DNA of 64,000 bases from Chlorocebus sabaeus (Eukaryota; Chordata; Mammalia; Primates; Cercopithecidae). Location of the stretch: positions 50,668,026 through 50,732,025 of the forward strand of contig NC_132915.1 in the NCBI RefSeq assembly GCF_047675955.1, given 5' to 3'. The notes below the pieces were generated by a model. That model ran no database searches. It was given only the letters and a program-made list of their open reading frames with translations, and was not told where the DNA came from. Both the position numbers and the translations under genes were made by a program. Shown here piece by piece: positions 36,069 through 48,224 of this stretch (position 1 is its first letter; the number at the start of each line of letters is the position of its first letter).

Positions 36069-38200
36069 TCACTCCTATTGAAGCTCAGAAAATAATACGA
36101 CAAAGTGAAGATCTCAGAAGCAGCCTCAGAAGCAAAGTTTCTCTCTGGCCTTCTCCTGCCCTGCTGTTTGTCACCCCTCGTCTCCCGATGCTAGCCATAA
36201 AAACTAGAAACTCTCTTTCCCAAGGCTGGTAATAGAAACCAGAGCCCTTTGCCCCCAAAGCCAGCCATAAACATCTAAAAATATTGCTCTAACTTTCCAT
36301 CACTTTTGAGTGTAAGAACTGAACTGGTCATAAAGAAATTCTCTAACCTACCTTGTTTGATTACAGGTACTAACACCCTTATTCCAAAAAGGTCTCGGCC
36401 ACATACCCAGGAGGAAGGAATGGTGCATGGAGAGGCCAAGAAGTAGCTGACCAGAAATGCCTTGCTAGGTTTTCCTACTCAGAATATTAGCATTAGATGA
36501 TGCCCTTTTTATCTAATCACATTTCTACACAGCTGTCCATTCTTCATGGAACGTAAGCATAAAAATGGATAGTTTTTTTCTGTACTTTGGGTCTTCATTT
36601 TGAAGGCTTCCATAGTTACATAAAATGATGATTAAATAAATGTGTTATGCTTCTCTCTTATTAACCTGTCTTATTAGCCTCTCTTATTAACCCGGCTGTG
36701 ACCCTTTCGATAGGAAGGAAAGAGATCACACTATTTCTGCCCCTATAGTTCCGATGATGAAGATGGGATACCTCAAGCACCTGACTCACCTACTGATGAG
36801 GTCCTGGGACAACTGATAAAGAGCTGGCAAATAAAGGTAAAAAAAATAATTTTTTTTTTTGAGACAGAGTCTCGCTCTGTCACCCAGGCTGGAGTGCAGT
36901 GGCCGGATCTCAGCTCACTGCAAGCTCCGCCTCCCGGGTTCCCGCCATTCTCCTGCCTCAGCCTCCCGAGTAGCTGGGACTACAGGCGCCCGCCACCTCG
37001 CCCGGCTAGGTTTTTGTATTTTGTAGTAGAGATGGGGTTTCACCGTGTTAGCCAGGATGGTCTCGATCTCCTGACCTCGTGATCCGCCCGTCTCGGCCTC
37101 CCAAAGTGCTGGGATTACAGGCTTGAGCCACCGCGCCCGGCCAAAGGTAAAAATTTTTACCAAAGTGAGTTCTGAATCTCTGCCTGTAGTTTCTGGTCAA
37201 GAACTAAAGGTAAAAATTTATCTTTATTTCTTACTTTCCAAATGCTGATCAGCAGGAGATCATTTGTTTGAATTGTTCTCTTACGTAAATTTAGATTTAA
37301 GGGACCCATTTGTTATTGATCCTTTCCCTTCAACGGACAGCTGTGATTTTCCTGTTTAGTGTCCTGAGAACCTGACTTGGCTTGCTGCCTGTCAGGACAA
37401 ACTTTGGTGTGTGAAGGGGGCCAGACAAAAAGTTGGAGGCTCCCATTAAAAGCTTACATATTTCCTATTGCCAGCTCGCAAGGCATCTAAATCTCTCTCT
37501 CTTTTGGCTATTTGTGGGGGTAGCTTTGAATTTTGAGAGGGCTGCATCTTTGCATTTCTTTGAAGATGTCTCATGTATCCTTGGTTAAGTCACAAAAGAC
37601 TTGGTTTTGGTTTTGAGTCACTTGGTAGGTATCTTTGTTTTAAAAGAAGAGGAAAAAAAAAGGAGAAAGTTTCAAACATTAGAAATGTTGGTTGTTTTTT
37701 CTTGCTGAAATCTGATAAGGGATTTAAAAGTATTTTTTAAAAGAGCTTTGTGGTCAAATAATAGCTTAATTTAAAGCTGATATCAAGGCTACCATTTTTT
37801 GAGTCTTTCTGATTTTCTACCTGTACTCCTGTTTATCCCATGGGAACTTTTTTCAGTAAACTTAAACCTTTTTAAATTATATATTTGATTCCTCTGTTTG
37901 CTTCCTTTCTTGTAGGCATGACTTTTGCCGGTAAAAAAAAAAAAAAAAATGTAAAACTTTATTGGCCTTTTTGGGAAGCTTAAGACCTCAGTCTGACTCC
38001 TCTAAGACTTATTCTTCCATTTACTTCTGCCCCTCCTTCCTTCTGCCACTTTCAATCTTCCATCTGGGTCTCTCTTATCATCGACAAGCCCCTGCCTCTG
38101 CATTTGGTGGTCAGTGGATGGAAAACTACTAAGCAGAGACATCAGAGTTCTGGTTACCACATAAAGGGATGTAGAGAAGACTTCTAGAAAGCCTGGGACT
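36069..38200 (+). mobile_element. ERV-like LTR and internal sequence (class uncertain)
   Basis: The block 36069-36720 looks like an LTR: a run of 'agccataaa' motifs, a 'gatgattaaataaatgtg' poly(A)-type signal, and 'tctcttattaacc' repeats. The following 36720-37900 contains no open frame. It is inserted between two pieces of copy C, whose equivalents in copy A are close together. I cannot name the family and the right-hand limit is a guess. An A17 run at 37934-37950 and an A19-A21 run near 38214 may mark tails of further retroelements. Confidence 0.4.
36850..37142 (-). mobile_element. Young Alu (Old World monkey AluYR-like)
   Basis: A nearly consensus antisense Alu flanked by the direct repeat 'aaaggtaaaaa' (36833-36843 and 37143-37153). 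Compared with the human AluY consensus, as recalled, it shows 'gtggccggatctcag', 'gccacctcgcccggctag' and 'caggcttgagcc'. I recognise these differences from macaque/baboon AluYR copies. Confidence 0.9.
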
Positions 38201-38439
38201 CCTTGAAGAATGCAAAAAAAAAAAAAAAAAAAAAAGGGTGCCACAGACCCCCGCACTACATGGAGTCTTCTGTCTTCCTCATGAACCCCAAGAGTCATGG
38301 GTGGGTCCTTCTTGCATCTGGAGCTCTGCTCTCTTTTGCCTTAAGTTCCCTGATCTCTTTGGCTTTTGGGGTATCAAGGGTAACTTCACACTGTGATAGA
38401 GCCACCCACCTGTCAAGACTAGAGACAGTGGCCAGGTTT

Positions 38440-40560
38440 GTTCTCTGTATAAGTCTGTCTCCTTCAACCAACCTTTTTTTCAGAGCTAAAAGGAGGAAAT
38501 TTCCTGGAAAGAACTGACCCCAATACTGGAATGAGCCCATTTCTTTAACTTTCATATCTTAGAGAGGGGAAATACTCCCAGCTTCAGGCAGGACATGTCC
38601 TCTTGGGTCAATGGGCAGCTCTGGGGAGAGAAAGGGGCAGGATGTGTCCCTTCCCTCCAGCCTGTGCAACCTCCCAGGACCTCCTGACTCGTCCCTCACT
38701 CTACTTACTGTCCCTCACATGGAAGTGAGTCACCCCATCTGACTGTGGCACTTTAAGGGAAATCTGGAAAAACTCTCCGTTTGAAGGTACATTAACTCTT
38801 TAGAGTAAGTTGTCAGTTTTACTAATTTATTCCTCCTATCAGATCATGCCCCTCGACTTTATAATTGAGAAAATTCTTACTCTCCCTTTGAATAAGGAAT
38901 GAGCTTGCATCAGTTCCAGCTTGATTCAACAGTTAGGGAGAGCACTAACATAAATAAAGGAACTTCAGAGAACATAGTGACTGCCACAGGTGTCAACAGG
39001 GTAGAATTGAGAGGCATCTTGGCAATATTGCAATTAAAGAAGTAATCATGGTGAGGGTCAGTTGCTCAGACAATCGGGCAGGCGTTCAATTTAGTAGGGA
39101 TCTCTCAACTCTCTGACTCAGGTTAGAAACCCAACCATCAGATTGTTTCTCTTCTATTCATGGGCTAGAGGACCCTAAATTACATGTTAAACCAGTTTTT
39201 GTTTCCTCCACCACTTGTAGGGAACCAGTTTAGGAGCAGGACAACAGGAACATATTTTAATTCACTTGGTTCTGTCTTTTATGACTGCCTAGTTAGCCTT
39301 TCAAATATTAGAACCCCTTCCATTCTTGGGTAACTGCTTATATTTTTAATGTAATTTTTTCATTATATTTATATTATACTTTATACTATATTTATATTAT
39401 ATGTAAAAGTTCTGATTTGGCTTCATATTGTCACCCTGCCCTGAAAAATCCCTATAGCCATATCTCATTTCATATCTCACAGTTTTCAACTTGTTTTATA
39501 TAATCTACAGTATTGGGAACCCAGCAGCAGGTCTGGAGACACCTAGACAGGGGGTGTGGTGGGGACACTGAGTGCTGGGCTGCTGGCCCTGCCTACATCC
39601 CACTGAGGAGCCAGCTTTTACTGCTCCCAGGCCCACCTCCACCCAGGAACATCTAGTCCACCTGAAAAGGGATGGGGGGAGGCAGGGGTCAGTGCAGGGT
39701 ACCCAGCGAGACACGACGAGGCATCACCACACAACACCCTCCGTAGACAGCCATGTTTTTCAAACCTCAGAAGCAAGGGTCTAAATGTAGCCTCATTTTC
39801 ACCCTTCCTGCCAGATGAGTCATGAGCTGTAGGGGTGTAGACCCACTGATGTCCAGTCTGGCATCAAAATGCAGTAAATGAAGGGAGTCCTGCCTATACC
39901 TCTATGTCCAATGAGCTGGTAAAGAGTGCAGGAGCTCATCTGTCATTCTGTTTAAGAGCCTACACGTGCTCAGTCCTTCAGGAGGAGACTGCACCAGGCA
40001 CAGGGCTCTTATTTGTTCAGACAATGAAAGCGCACATCATGCACTAGAATAAGCTGGAAGAGCCAGCAGTAGCCTGAGAACGTGGAAGGAGGTCAGAGAT
40101 GTTTAAATCATAGGCAACAGTGTCAGGTACTCATGAGATGGAACAATACCAATGAGCAGCATTAAGTCAACTGTTCAGATCATTCCTATCAGGAGGGAAG
40201 ATTGGAGTGGATGCTGAGAACACAGAGTTCTATTGAGCTGTGGCCAGCATCGTGTCCACAGCATGGGTAACACGGACACCACAGCAGCCTGCAGAGTACA
40301 GGAAGAGATGGGGGTTAGCCCACTTCCAGATGCAAACTTTTGATTTCTCCCTAGAACCCAGCACGTCATCACAGTGCAGGAAAAATTATTCCTGGGACCA
40401 ATGCAGTCCAAGGGATCTCTTAAATTCTGCTCACGATGCAGCTTCCTTTAAAGACCAACAATACAAAGAGAATTCTGGAACAGAAGGGTCACAGGAAGAC
40501 CCTCCAATAATGTCATTTCTTTCGATGTCATTTCCTTGTAACATTAATGAGTGAAGAAAC
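38440..40560. repeat. Intergenic unit, copy C (part 1)
   Basis: No gene is seen. It is colinear with copies A and B: 'cttcaggcaggacatgtcct' (38579; 18910), 'tcatatctcatttcatatc', 'cactgatgtccagtctgg' (39845; 9215) and 'caccagg' with 'caggcaccagggctc' type landmarks. Short open frames are not shared between copies. Confidence 0.75.
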
Positions 40561-40570
40561 TGACTCCCCA

Positions 40571-40872
40571 CCAGGGCCTTGTCTGTGTGGAGTTTGCACG
40601 TTCTCCCCATGCCTGCATGAGTTTTCTCCAGGTACTTCAGTTTCCTCCTGTATCCCAAATATGTGCATGTTAAGTTAGATTTTCTAAATTTCTCCAGTCT
40701 TAGTGTGTGTGTGTGTGTGCGTGTGTGTTTGAATGTGCCCTGTGATTAAATAGCTTCCTGTCCAGTGGAGGTTTCCTCCTTACACCCTGATCTGTGAGGA
40801 TAGGTTCCTGCCCCCCTTGACCCTGAAACGGAATAAGTGGATTTGAAAATAAATAAATGAATGAATGAATAC
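40571..40872 (+). repeat. Possible ancient LINE-type repeat
   Basis: The strings 'gtctgtgtggagtttgcacg', 'ttctccaggtacttcagttt' and 'accctgaaacggaataa' occur in the order of an ancient vertebrate interspersed repeat. A TG tract (40703-40728) and a (GAAT)n tail lie at the positions where simple repeats are usual. It is absent from copies A and B at this place. Confidence 0.45.
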
Positions 40873-41079
40873 AAATGATTGCAAAACAAAAATTCACAAA
40901 GCATATGACACTTATACAGATGCACAACAATGTATGAAAGTGCTCAGCGAGCCCATCATATTTGTTCCTGTTTGTTTTGGAACTGCTTGGTTGTAAGAAG
41001 TGTTCCTTACAATTTTCACTTCGTAAACATTTATTTTTTGATATAACCTTCTAGTACTATGACTGGAAAATATCATTTA

Positions 41080-41201
41080 TTGTAATGCCAACCGTAGACA
41101 ACCATACACAGCCAAAGACAACCATACTAAGCAATGTGGCTGAGTCTGTAGTTAAAGCCAGACCTTCCTTGGCAAGCAACCCTTTAAAAGCATTCATTTT
41201 A
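41080..41201. repeat. Intergenic unit, copy C (end of part 1)
   Basis: 'gttaaagccagaccttcctt' through 'ccctttaaaagcattca' matches 21215-21255 in copy B. Confidence 0.65.
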
Positions 41202-41709
41202 TGTTGCAATTGTAGCAGTGAGACAGCAAAATACCTAACATAATGAACTCCATTTTGCTTATGGGGCCTATACCCATTCCTGCACGTAGGTTGGGATAAT
41301 TTTAGAGCACTGAGATAATGTACCAAAACAGCAATCATGTAGTTTTTAAAACTAACTCTGGGATTAAAGGAGAAGGATGTAAACAACTAACTATGTTACC
41401 TTAAAGATTCATAGGAGCATTGTGACCTGACTAAGAACAAAGAATTTTTCAAATTCCTTGGACCTGTGCTGGTGCCCAGATGTCTGCTGTTGATGGTCAC
41501 CTCTTCATCCTGACCCCTTCCTCGTTCACCTGCCCATAACATAAAAAGAGCCTGAAATTTGTACTGTCTTAAGATGGTATTTGAAGATACTAGTCCACCA
41601 TCTTCTCAGTTTGCTGGCTTTCCTAATGAACCTGCTTTCCCCTTCAGCAACTTTCTTCCCTTGAGTTTGGTTTCCAAGAGGTGAGCAGCTGAACCTAGGT
41701 TCAGTTACA
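41202..41709 (+). mobile_element. LTR-like element with TGT...ACA ends
   Basis: The 508-bp block starts TGTTGCAATTG and ends GGTTCAGTTACA. It carries 'cataaaaagagcc' (TATA-like) and 'cctaatgaacctgctttcc' near its right end. It begins exactly where the match to copy B ends. No target duplication is evident and no family is assigned. Confidence 0.5.
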
Positions 41710-41990
41710 CTATCAAGGAATATCTGAGGCTGAGTAATTTATGAAGGAAAAAAAAACGTTTATTTGGCTCACAATGCTGCTGGCTGGAAGACTGGGCATC
41801 TGGTGAAAGCCTCAGGCTGCTTAGATGCTATACAGTTTAGATGTTTAGTGGAAACAACCTAGATTTCTACAGTTTACATGTTTGGTGGGGATAAACATCT
41901 CAGCATCACAATCTTGGTCATATGAATGATCTTTTCAGCACTCACAACTCAACCAATGGACCGAAAGAGAAAGAGGGGAAGAGATTCTTC
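41710..41990 (-). mobile_element. MaLR LTR fragment
   Basis: The plus strand reads 'gaatatctgaggctgagtaa' and 'tttatttggctcacaatgct', then 'ctggtgaaagcctcaggctg'. This is the reverse complement of the 3' part of an old MST/MLT-type LTR. The remainder to 42340 is anonymous. Confidence 0.6.
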
Positions 41991-42340
41991 ACTGGACACT
42001 ATCAGTACACAAGATGAAGTCCTGAATGGGCTGGGGATGAGAAATATCCTTCTCCTTGGTAATAAGAGCAGCAGGCTGACCTATGAGTCCTGAAGGAGGA
42101 GAAAGTCAGAGTCCATATGGCTAGGCTGTCCCAGAAATTATTAGTTGCTTTCTCTTTATTCTTAAATACACAAGAAAACTCAAGAGTAAGAAATAAATTG
42201 GCTTCCAGGAGTTTGCAGTTGATGGGTTAATAGAGTTGTTTTCTTATATGTTTGAATAAATCACTAATTAAATGTTATGATTTATTTTTTTAATTGGCAG
42301 ACAAATCTACTTTCTTTTACTACTTAAAAGATATTTTGTT

Positions 42341-42652
42341 GGCCGGGTGCAGAGGCTCACACCTGTAATCCTAGCACTTTGGGAGGCTGAGGCAGGTGGA
42401 TCGCTTAGAGCCAGGGGTTCAAAACCAGCCTGGCCAACGTAGTGAAACCCTGTCTCTACTAAAATACAAAAATCAGTTGGGCATAGTGGTGTGCACTGAT
42501 AGTCGCAGCTACTCCAGAGGATGCAGCATAAGAATCACTTGAACCTTGAACCCAGAAGGTGAAGGTTGCAGTTAGCTGAGATTGTGCCACTGCACTCCAG
42601 CCTGGGTGACAAAGTGAGACTCTGTCTCAAAAAATAAATAAATAAATAAATA
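42341..42652 (+). mobile_element. Alu element
   Basis: Sense Alu from 'ggccgggtgcagaggctc' to an (AAAT)n tail. Confidence 0.93.
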
Positions 42653-43105
42653 ATTTAAAAAAGGAATATATTTCATCTACTTTTCCATTGAACTTAAAGG
42701 CAGTCAGTTCATTTATACTACACCCCCTGTTGCTCTGTAAAGCAATAGACAGCAACCATTAGACATTCAAAATGGATCTCAGAATCCTAAGTCATCTCAT
42801 TCTCCCTGCTCTACTGATTTGATGCCCTCTTCTTTACTTTCTATGTTCATATCTATCCCCCACTTCCTTTAAAGGACCCTTCCAGAAAAGCCATTACATT
42901 GATTCTTCCTAAAGTTTTGACCTTGCATGATTGGTGTGGTCAGAATAGTTCACCCCTCCCGATTTATATGTCTCTCCAAACAGTTGTATAGAGGGGTGTC
43001 ATCCAAATAGTGTTATTAAGAAGATAGTTAGAGTTTTAAAAATATCTTAAAAGTTAAGTGTTTAGTTAAGTGTTAAGAGTTAGTGTTTTAAAAATATCTT
43101 AAAAC

Positions 43106-43392
43106 AGCCTGGCGTGGTGGCTGATGCCTGTAATCCCAGCACTTTGGAACACTGAGGCAGGATGATCGCTTGAGCCCAGGAGCACCAGACCAGCCTGGGC
43201 ACGTGTTGAAACCCTGTCTCTACAAAAACTTTGAAAAATTAGCCAAGCATGGTCGTGCATGCCTGTGGTCCCAGTTACTCAAGAGGCTGAGGTAAAAGGA
43301 CTGCTTGAGCCCAGGAGGTCAGGTTGCAGTTATCCGTGATCATACTACTGCACTGCAGCCTAGATGACAGAGTAAGACCCTGTCTCAAAAAA
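43106..43392 (+). mobile_element. Alu element (old)
   Basis: Sense Alu from 'agcctggcgtggtggctg' to 'tgtctcaaaaaaga'. Its many substitutions suggest an AluJ. A short (ATT)n tract follows at about 43460. Confidence 0.9.
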
Positions 43393-43429
43393 GAAAATCT
43401 TAAAACAGTGGGTGTTTCCTATTAGGCAT

Positions 43430-45335
43430 GTAATAAATGTTGGTATTATCATTTTTAATATTATTATTATTATTATTAACATCATCATCCAGACTAAAAT
43501 AGAAACTTTTGGGATCATCTGATTCTCTTTCTATTAGTTCCAGGTTTCTCAAGACTATCTTATCATTGCCTGGGTGGATTTATTAACTAGGTAGAGTCTT
43601 CAGACAAGCTTAATGTCTAATATCCTGCCAGAGAGATTTGTTGGTGTTCTAGCAACTGCAGCCTGGTTGTCAATCTTTTGGGAGTTGGTTGGTGTGACTT
43701 CATCCTTCTCTCCAGAGCTGATCACATGTGGATTAAGTGAAAGAAAGTCAAGTGCCGATCTTTGAAAACTCTCTAGTCCCCAATTTTTGCTGCATTGAAT
43801 TTTGCTAACTTACACTTTGCAGTTAGTAAGGGGGAAGTCACTTCCCTTATTTCACCTTCATGACAATCAGAATTGCTTGTGTTTTCTTTCTGCCTACAAA
43901 CAACTGTCAAGTAGTACTTTCTACAAAAGTTGAAATGAGAAACAAGAAAAACACAAATTTTGGAAATTATAGAGAAAACCAGTGGAGCCCTTTTGCCTTT
44001 CTTTTACTTCCCTTTGTTTGTGTTGCTTCATCATGAATTAGAATGTAATGTGGTAGCAGCAAGGCAGACTTTGCCCAGTAAACCACTATATTAAAAAGGA
44101 GTTCTAAAAATTCACTTGTTGTTGACCTTTAAATTTAAAATGAAGAATCACAAATCAGTAAAGGAAAGACGGCTATGATTGTTTAACATGATAGCATGGG
44201 GCTCACTTCCCTGCACCGTCAAAGTTTCATGTAGACAGAGATGTAAGGAACTTCAACAGATCATGCTGAACTGGTGAACAACTGAGGGTCACCAGTTTCT
44301 GTAATATGAGCCTCTAAAGAGAGGCAGCAGCATCTTTGAGTCTCCTGTGCATAGCTCAGAAGTTTCAAGCATAAAAACTGTTCAATAGTTTAAAAGAATT
44401 AAAGACAGCAAGAGTTGAAGAATAAAAGCTGTACTTGGTGAAGTAAAATTATTGAACTACAGAAGATAAAATGATTACAATTGGATAATTCCATTTACCT
44501 ACTTGGACAAAACAAACCTTTGCTATCAGCATTCTAGGGCTGTTGAGACTTTTGATACCTAGGGCATGGGTCAGAAGAAGAGGAGGTCACCACCAAGAGC
44601 AAACACTCCTTCACCCAAATATTTTAGGAGCAAGGACAAAGGTCACAGGATTTATTGTTTTGGCAACAAAGAAGCAAGAACCTCATTGGGAAAGGAGTTC
44701 TAAAGTCATCAGGATGTGGTGAGCCTGCACTTAGGGAATGACTTGATGTGATAAATACCTTGTGAGTCCTCACTGCTGAGGAAATAACGTTATTTTAAGA
44801 TTAAAATTTCCACACCCATATGCACCTTTAAAAAAACACAGAATTCCTTTTAGGGGTATTAGCACAGCGTGAGGAGTGCTATATTTCTCCAATAAGAAAA
44901 TAATGCAAAAAAGGCAATGTTCATTGATCTAAGCTTGAGCCCCCAGGGAAGCACAACCACATGAACCTGAATGAATATATTCTAGAAGACGGGAAGCACC
45001 AGCAAAGTTCTTTCACTAATAACCATCAGCATCTGCTGTGAATCAAATATCAAACAAAGATAGTCCTAAAGTGTTTAATTTCCGGAGATAGGTCATTCCC
45101 TAACTGAATACAGAAACCCATAGGGCCCAGGGATCCTGATTTCCTATGCAAAATGGAGGGTAGAATTGGAGGCTAGGATCGGGGCTAAAAGTATATACTT
45201 TTAACATTAGCACAAAGATGTTTCTCATCTGATCGATCAATATCCATTTGGATTGATAATATCTTAAGTTTACTGGGAATATTGAACATCTATTGAAAAA
45301 ATCAAGAGTGTAGAGTGATGACCTCCTTTTAGGTC
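43430..45335. repeat. Intergenic unit, copy C (part 2)
   Basis: No gene is seen. It matches 22079-24700 of copy B, without the L1 tail and the solo LTR found there. It retains the unoccupied LTR target near 44853-44865 ('taggggtattagcacag'). Confidence 0.75.
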
Positions 45336-45343
45336 ATATAGAA

Positions 45344-45651
45344 CAAGGTTTTCAACCCCCATCCGTGGACTGGGATACTGGTCCTGGCCTGGTAGGAACA
45401 GTGCTGCACAGCAGGAGGCAAGCAGGCCAACCAACAAGCATTAACGCCTGAGCTCCACCTCCTGTAAGATCAGCAGTGGCATTAGATTCTCAAAAGAGTG
45501 GGAACCCTATTGTGAAGTGCAGATGCGAGGGATCTAGGTTGTGGTCTCCTAATGAGAATCTAATGCCTCTAAAAATGTTCTCTCCCCAACCCTGTTTTTT
45601 GTGGAAAAATTGTCTTCCACCGAACTGGTGGCCAAAAGGTTGTGGATGCTG
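45344..45651 (+). mobile_element. hAT-type non-autonomous DNA transposon
   Basis: A 308-bp MER-class element runs from CAAGGTTTTCAACCC to a matching inverted end (ggttgtggatgctg). It contains 'gcctgagctccacctcctgt' and a duplicated 'agattctca/gagaatctaatgcc' core. It is flanked by 8-bp ATATAGAA (45336-45343) and ATACAGAA (45652-45659), one mismatch apart, as expected for hAT target duplications. Confidence 0.78.
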
Positions 45652-45663
45652 ATACAGAAGACA

Positions 45664-45740
45664 TGTAAATGAAAACAATAAGTGGAATTAAAAATTTAGA
45701 GAAATGCTCAGAAAAATGAAAACCATTTGTGCTCCATTAA
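45664..45740 (+). promoter_or_regulatory. Remnant promoter of the second IFNW pseudogene
   Basis: GAAA-type motifs (gaaaac 45671, gaaatg 45701, gaaaaatgaaaacc 45711) precede a weak 'ccattaaagcc' where the TATA box should be. The spacing to the ATG at 45833 is similar to that in IFNA1. The hAT element ends only about 13 bp upstream. Confidence 0.6.
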
Positions 45741-45832
45741 AGCCATGCATAGATAGAATGTCTTCATGGAACCTAGGATCCAAGGTTCATCCAGATCTCA
45801 GTTCAGCCAGGCCAAAGCATCCTGATTTCCCA

Positions 45833-46416
45833 ATGGCCCTCCTCTTCCCTCTACTGGCGGCCCTAGAGGTGTGCGGCTATGGCTCTTTTGGATCTCTAGG
45901 ATGTAATCTGCCTCAGAACCGTGGTCTGCTAGGCAGAAACACCTTGATGCTTCTGGGCTGAATGAGGAGAATTTCTCCTTTCTTGTGTCTGAAGGACAGA
46001 AGTGACTTCAGATTCCCCCAGGAGATGGTGGAAGTCAGCCAGTTGCAGAAGGCCCAGGCTATGTCTTTCCTCTATGATGTGCTGCAGCAGGTCTTCAGCT
46101 TCTTACATGGAGTGCTCCTCTGCTGCATGGAACATGACCTTCCTGGACCAGCTCCACACTATACTTCATCAGCAGCTGGAACACCTGGAGACCTGCTTGG
46201 TACAGGAGATGGAAGAGGGAGAAGCTGGGGGTGGGAGTGATTGAGGGCTCTACACTGGCCTTGAGGAGGTATTTCTGGGAATCCATTTCTACCTGAAAGA
46301 GAATAAATAAAGATTGTGCCCAGGAAGTTGTCAGAGTGGAAATCATGAGATCATTTTCATCCACAAGTTTGCAAAAAAGACTGAGAAGTAAGGATGAAGA
46401 ACTGGGCTCATCCTGA
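45833..46416 (+). pseudogene. Interferon-omega pseudogene, full length, disrupted
   Basis: The intronless omega gene is recognisable from its ATG (MALLFPLLAALEV, a signal peptide) through GCNLPQN and MRRISPFLCLKDR to the final GSS-type end before TGA 46414-46416. Lesions seen: codon 43 is TGA (45959-45961), where the family has Gln; about one base is lost near 46101-46112, which shifts the frame before the SSAAWNMT segment; there is another shift and stop near 46225-46245; and stops occur at the 'aataaataaag' site near 46305. Cys1, Cys29 and the ETC cysteine codons persist, and the NMT sequon is intact. No secreted interferon can be made. The same strand and flank as the 10961 relic point to a shared duplication. 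It is an IFNWP locus; the number is not assigned. Confidence 0.93.
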
Positions 46417-47750
46417 AATGATTCTCATTGACTAATCTGCTATATCACACTTGTACATGTGACTTTGGATATTCAAAAAGCTCGTTTCTGTTTTATCAGA
46501 AATTATTCAATTAGTTTTAGCAAATACTACATTAATAGCATAAAGTAAGTGTATGTCAAAAACGTTCAGCTCCTGGGGCATCCGTAACTCAGAGATAACT
46601 GCCCTGATGCTATTTATTTATCTTCCTTCTTTCTTTGCATGCGTTGTATTTATGATATTTATATATTTTATATGTTCATCTTCACATTGTATTAAAATTT
46701 ATAAAACATTCACTTTTTCATATTATTAAGTTTGCATTTTGTTTTATTAAATTCGTATCAAAGAAAACTCTGTAAATGTTTCTATTCTAAAAACAATGTC
46801 TACTTTCTCTTTTTGTAAACCAAATTGAAAATATGGTAAAATGTATTAAGTCATTCATTCCATTCCTATTATATGTTTAAATTAAGTAAATGGCAAACTG
46901 TGGAATTTTCTTAAAGAAATACAGATGAATAAAGCAAACACAGTTTCTCTCAGTCTAAGAGGGAAGGAGACATAAAAACAGGACAAATATTTATATTATT
47001 TCCATTATGTTAAATGCTGCAAAGAGAAGTAAAGAAAAGTGATGTTCTCACATCAGAAACGTTAGGTATAAATGGTGCTGGGAAGAGAAAAATATTAGAT
47101 ATCCTTCCTAAGGTGCGGGGGAGATACGCAAGTACAAGTCTTATTGGCAGGTGGGAATTAGGTGTCTAGAATGCCATGGGGGAAGGTGTTAATTTGGGAT
47201 TCTTTATTTTATGTCTGATTATCAGGGCACAGGAATGGATGTAGTCACATAAATAGAAGGGACAATGTGATGAGGACATCAACTTTATCCTGCAGACCCT
47301 CAGCAGTTAAAAGAAGGGCTGATGAGTAGAGTCTGCAAAAGGCCCTGAGGCCGATAGCCAGTGCAGTTAGAAGGTGAAACAGGGAAGAATCAGGGAAAGA
47401 CTAATAAGGAAAGGACAGTAGTACCTTCAGGGACGGAGGACCAAACTATCCTAGTGAATCTGAAAACAGAAGGCACTGGTGACCTTGGCCGATGATGGAA
47501 TATATGGTTTAGTAGAATTAATGGAACAGAAATGAGAGATGAGAGTAGGTTGGAGAAAAAACACAAGAAGGGGAATTAGGTATACTGTGCATAAAAAGTC
47601 ACCATGGGAAGGCTAGTTGGGGGAGTGGAGTTGGGAAATAAGATGGTATCTGAAAGAAAATGTTGTTTACACACCCATGTATATTTTTTTTCATGTGTTT
47701 TGAAAGCATTTTCAAAGAATAGATCAATTGAAACAAACCTTTTGACATTT
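46417..47750 (+). other. 3' flank of the second IFNW pseudogene
   Basis: No gene is seen. It aligns with 11300-12640, including the ATTTATTTAT stretch (about 46613) and the 'cagtctaagagggaaggag' block. Confidence 0.75.
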
Positions 47751-47990
47751 TCTATTGAGGTATGATTTACAGATTTAAAAATTTCTATTATTTAAATTGT
47801 ACAACATGGTGTTTTGGTGTAAATATACCTTGTGTAATGATTCCCACAATCAAGTCAATTAAAACATTCATCACCTAATATATTCACCATGTTGTGTGTG
47901 TGTGATGAGGACAATTAAGACCTACTACCTCAGCAAATTTCAAATATATGCTATTATTATATTTACCATACTGTACTGAAAATTTTTAAC
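47751..47990 (-). mobile_element. LINE-1 3' fragment shared with the first IFNW flank
   Basis: Equivalent to 12641-12830: 'accttgtgtaatgatt' followed by 'aacattcatcaccta'. It carries a short GT run. It was present before duplication of the omega unit. Confidence 0.6.
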
Positions 47991-48224
47991 ATTAGATTTA
48001 TAAAAGCTATTACTTATTTAAATATTTGATTTAAAACTTTTCTTATTTGAAAACAGTAATTTATTAAAATTATAACATTATTATAATTAATATTATTTTG
48101 TAGTAAATTTCAATAGTAACATATTTACTTGCTAATTTCAGTTCTTTTTTCAATTGTTTCATTTCGTTTTATCCATTAACTTCATTTACTACAGTTTCTA
48201 TGTTAGCCAATTTCTTTCTCTTTT

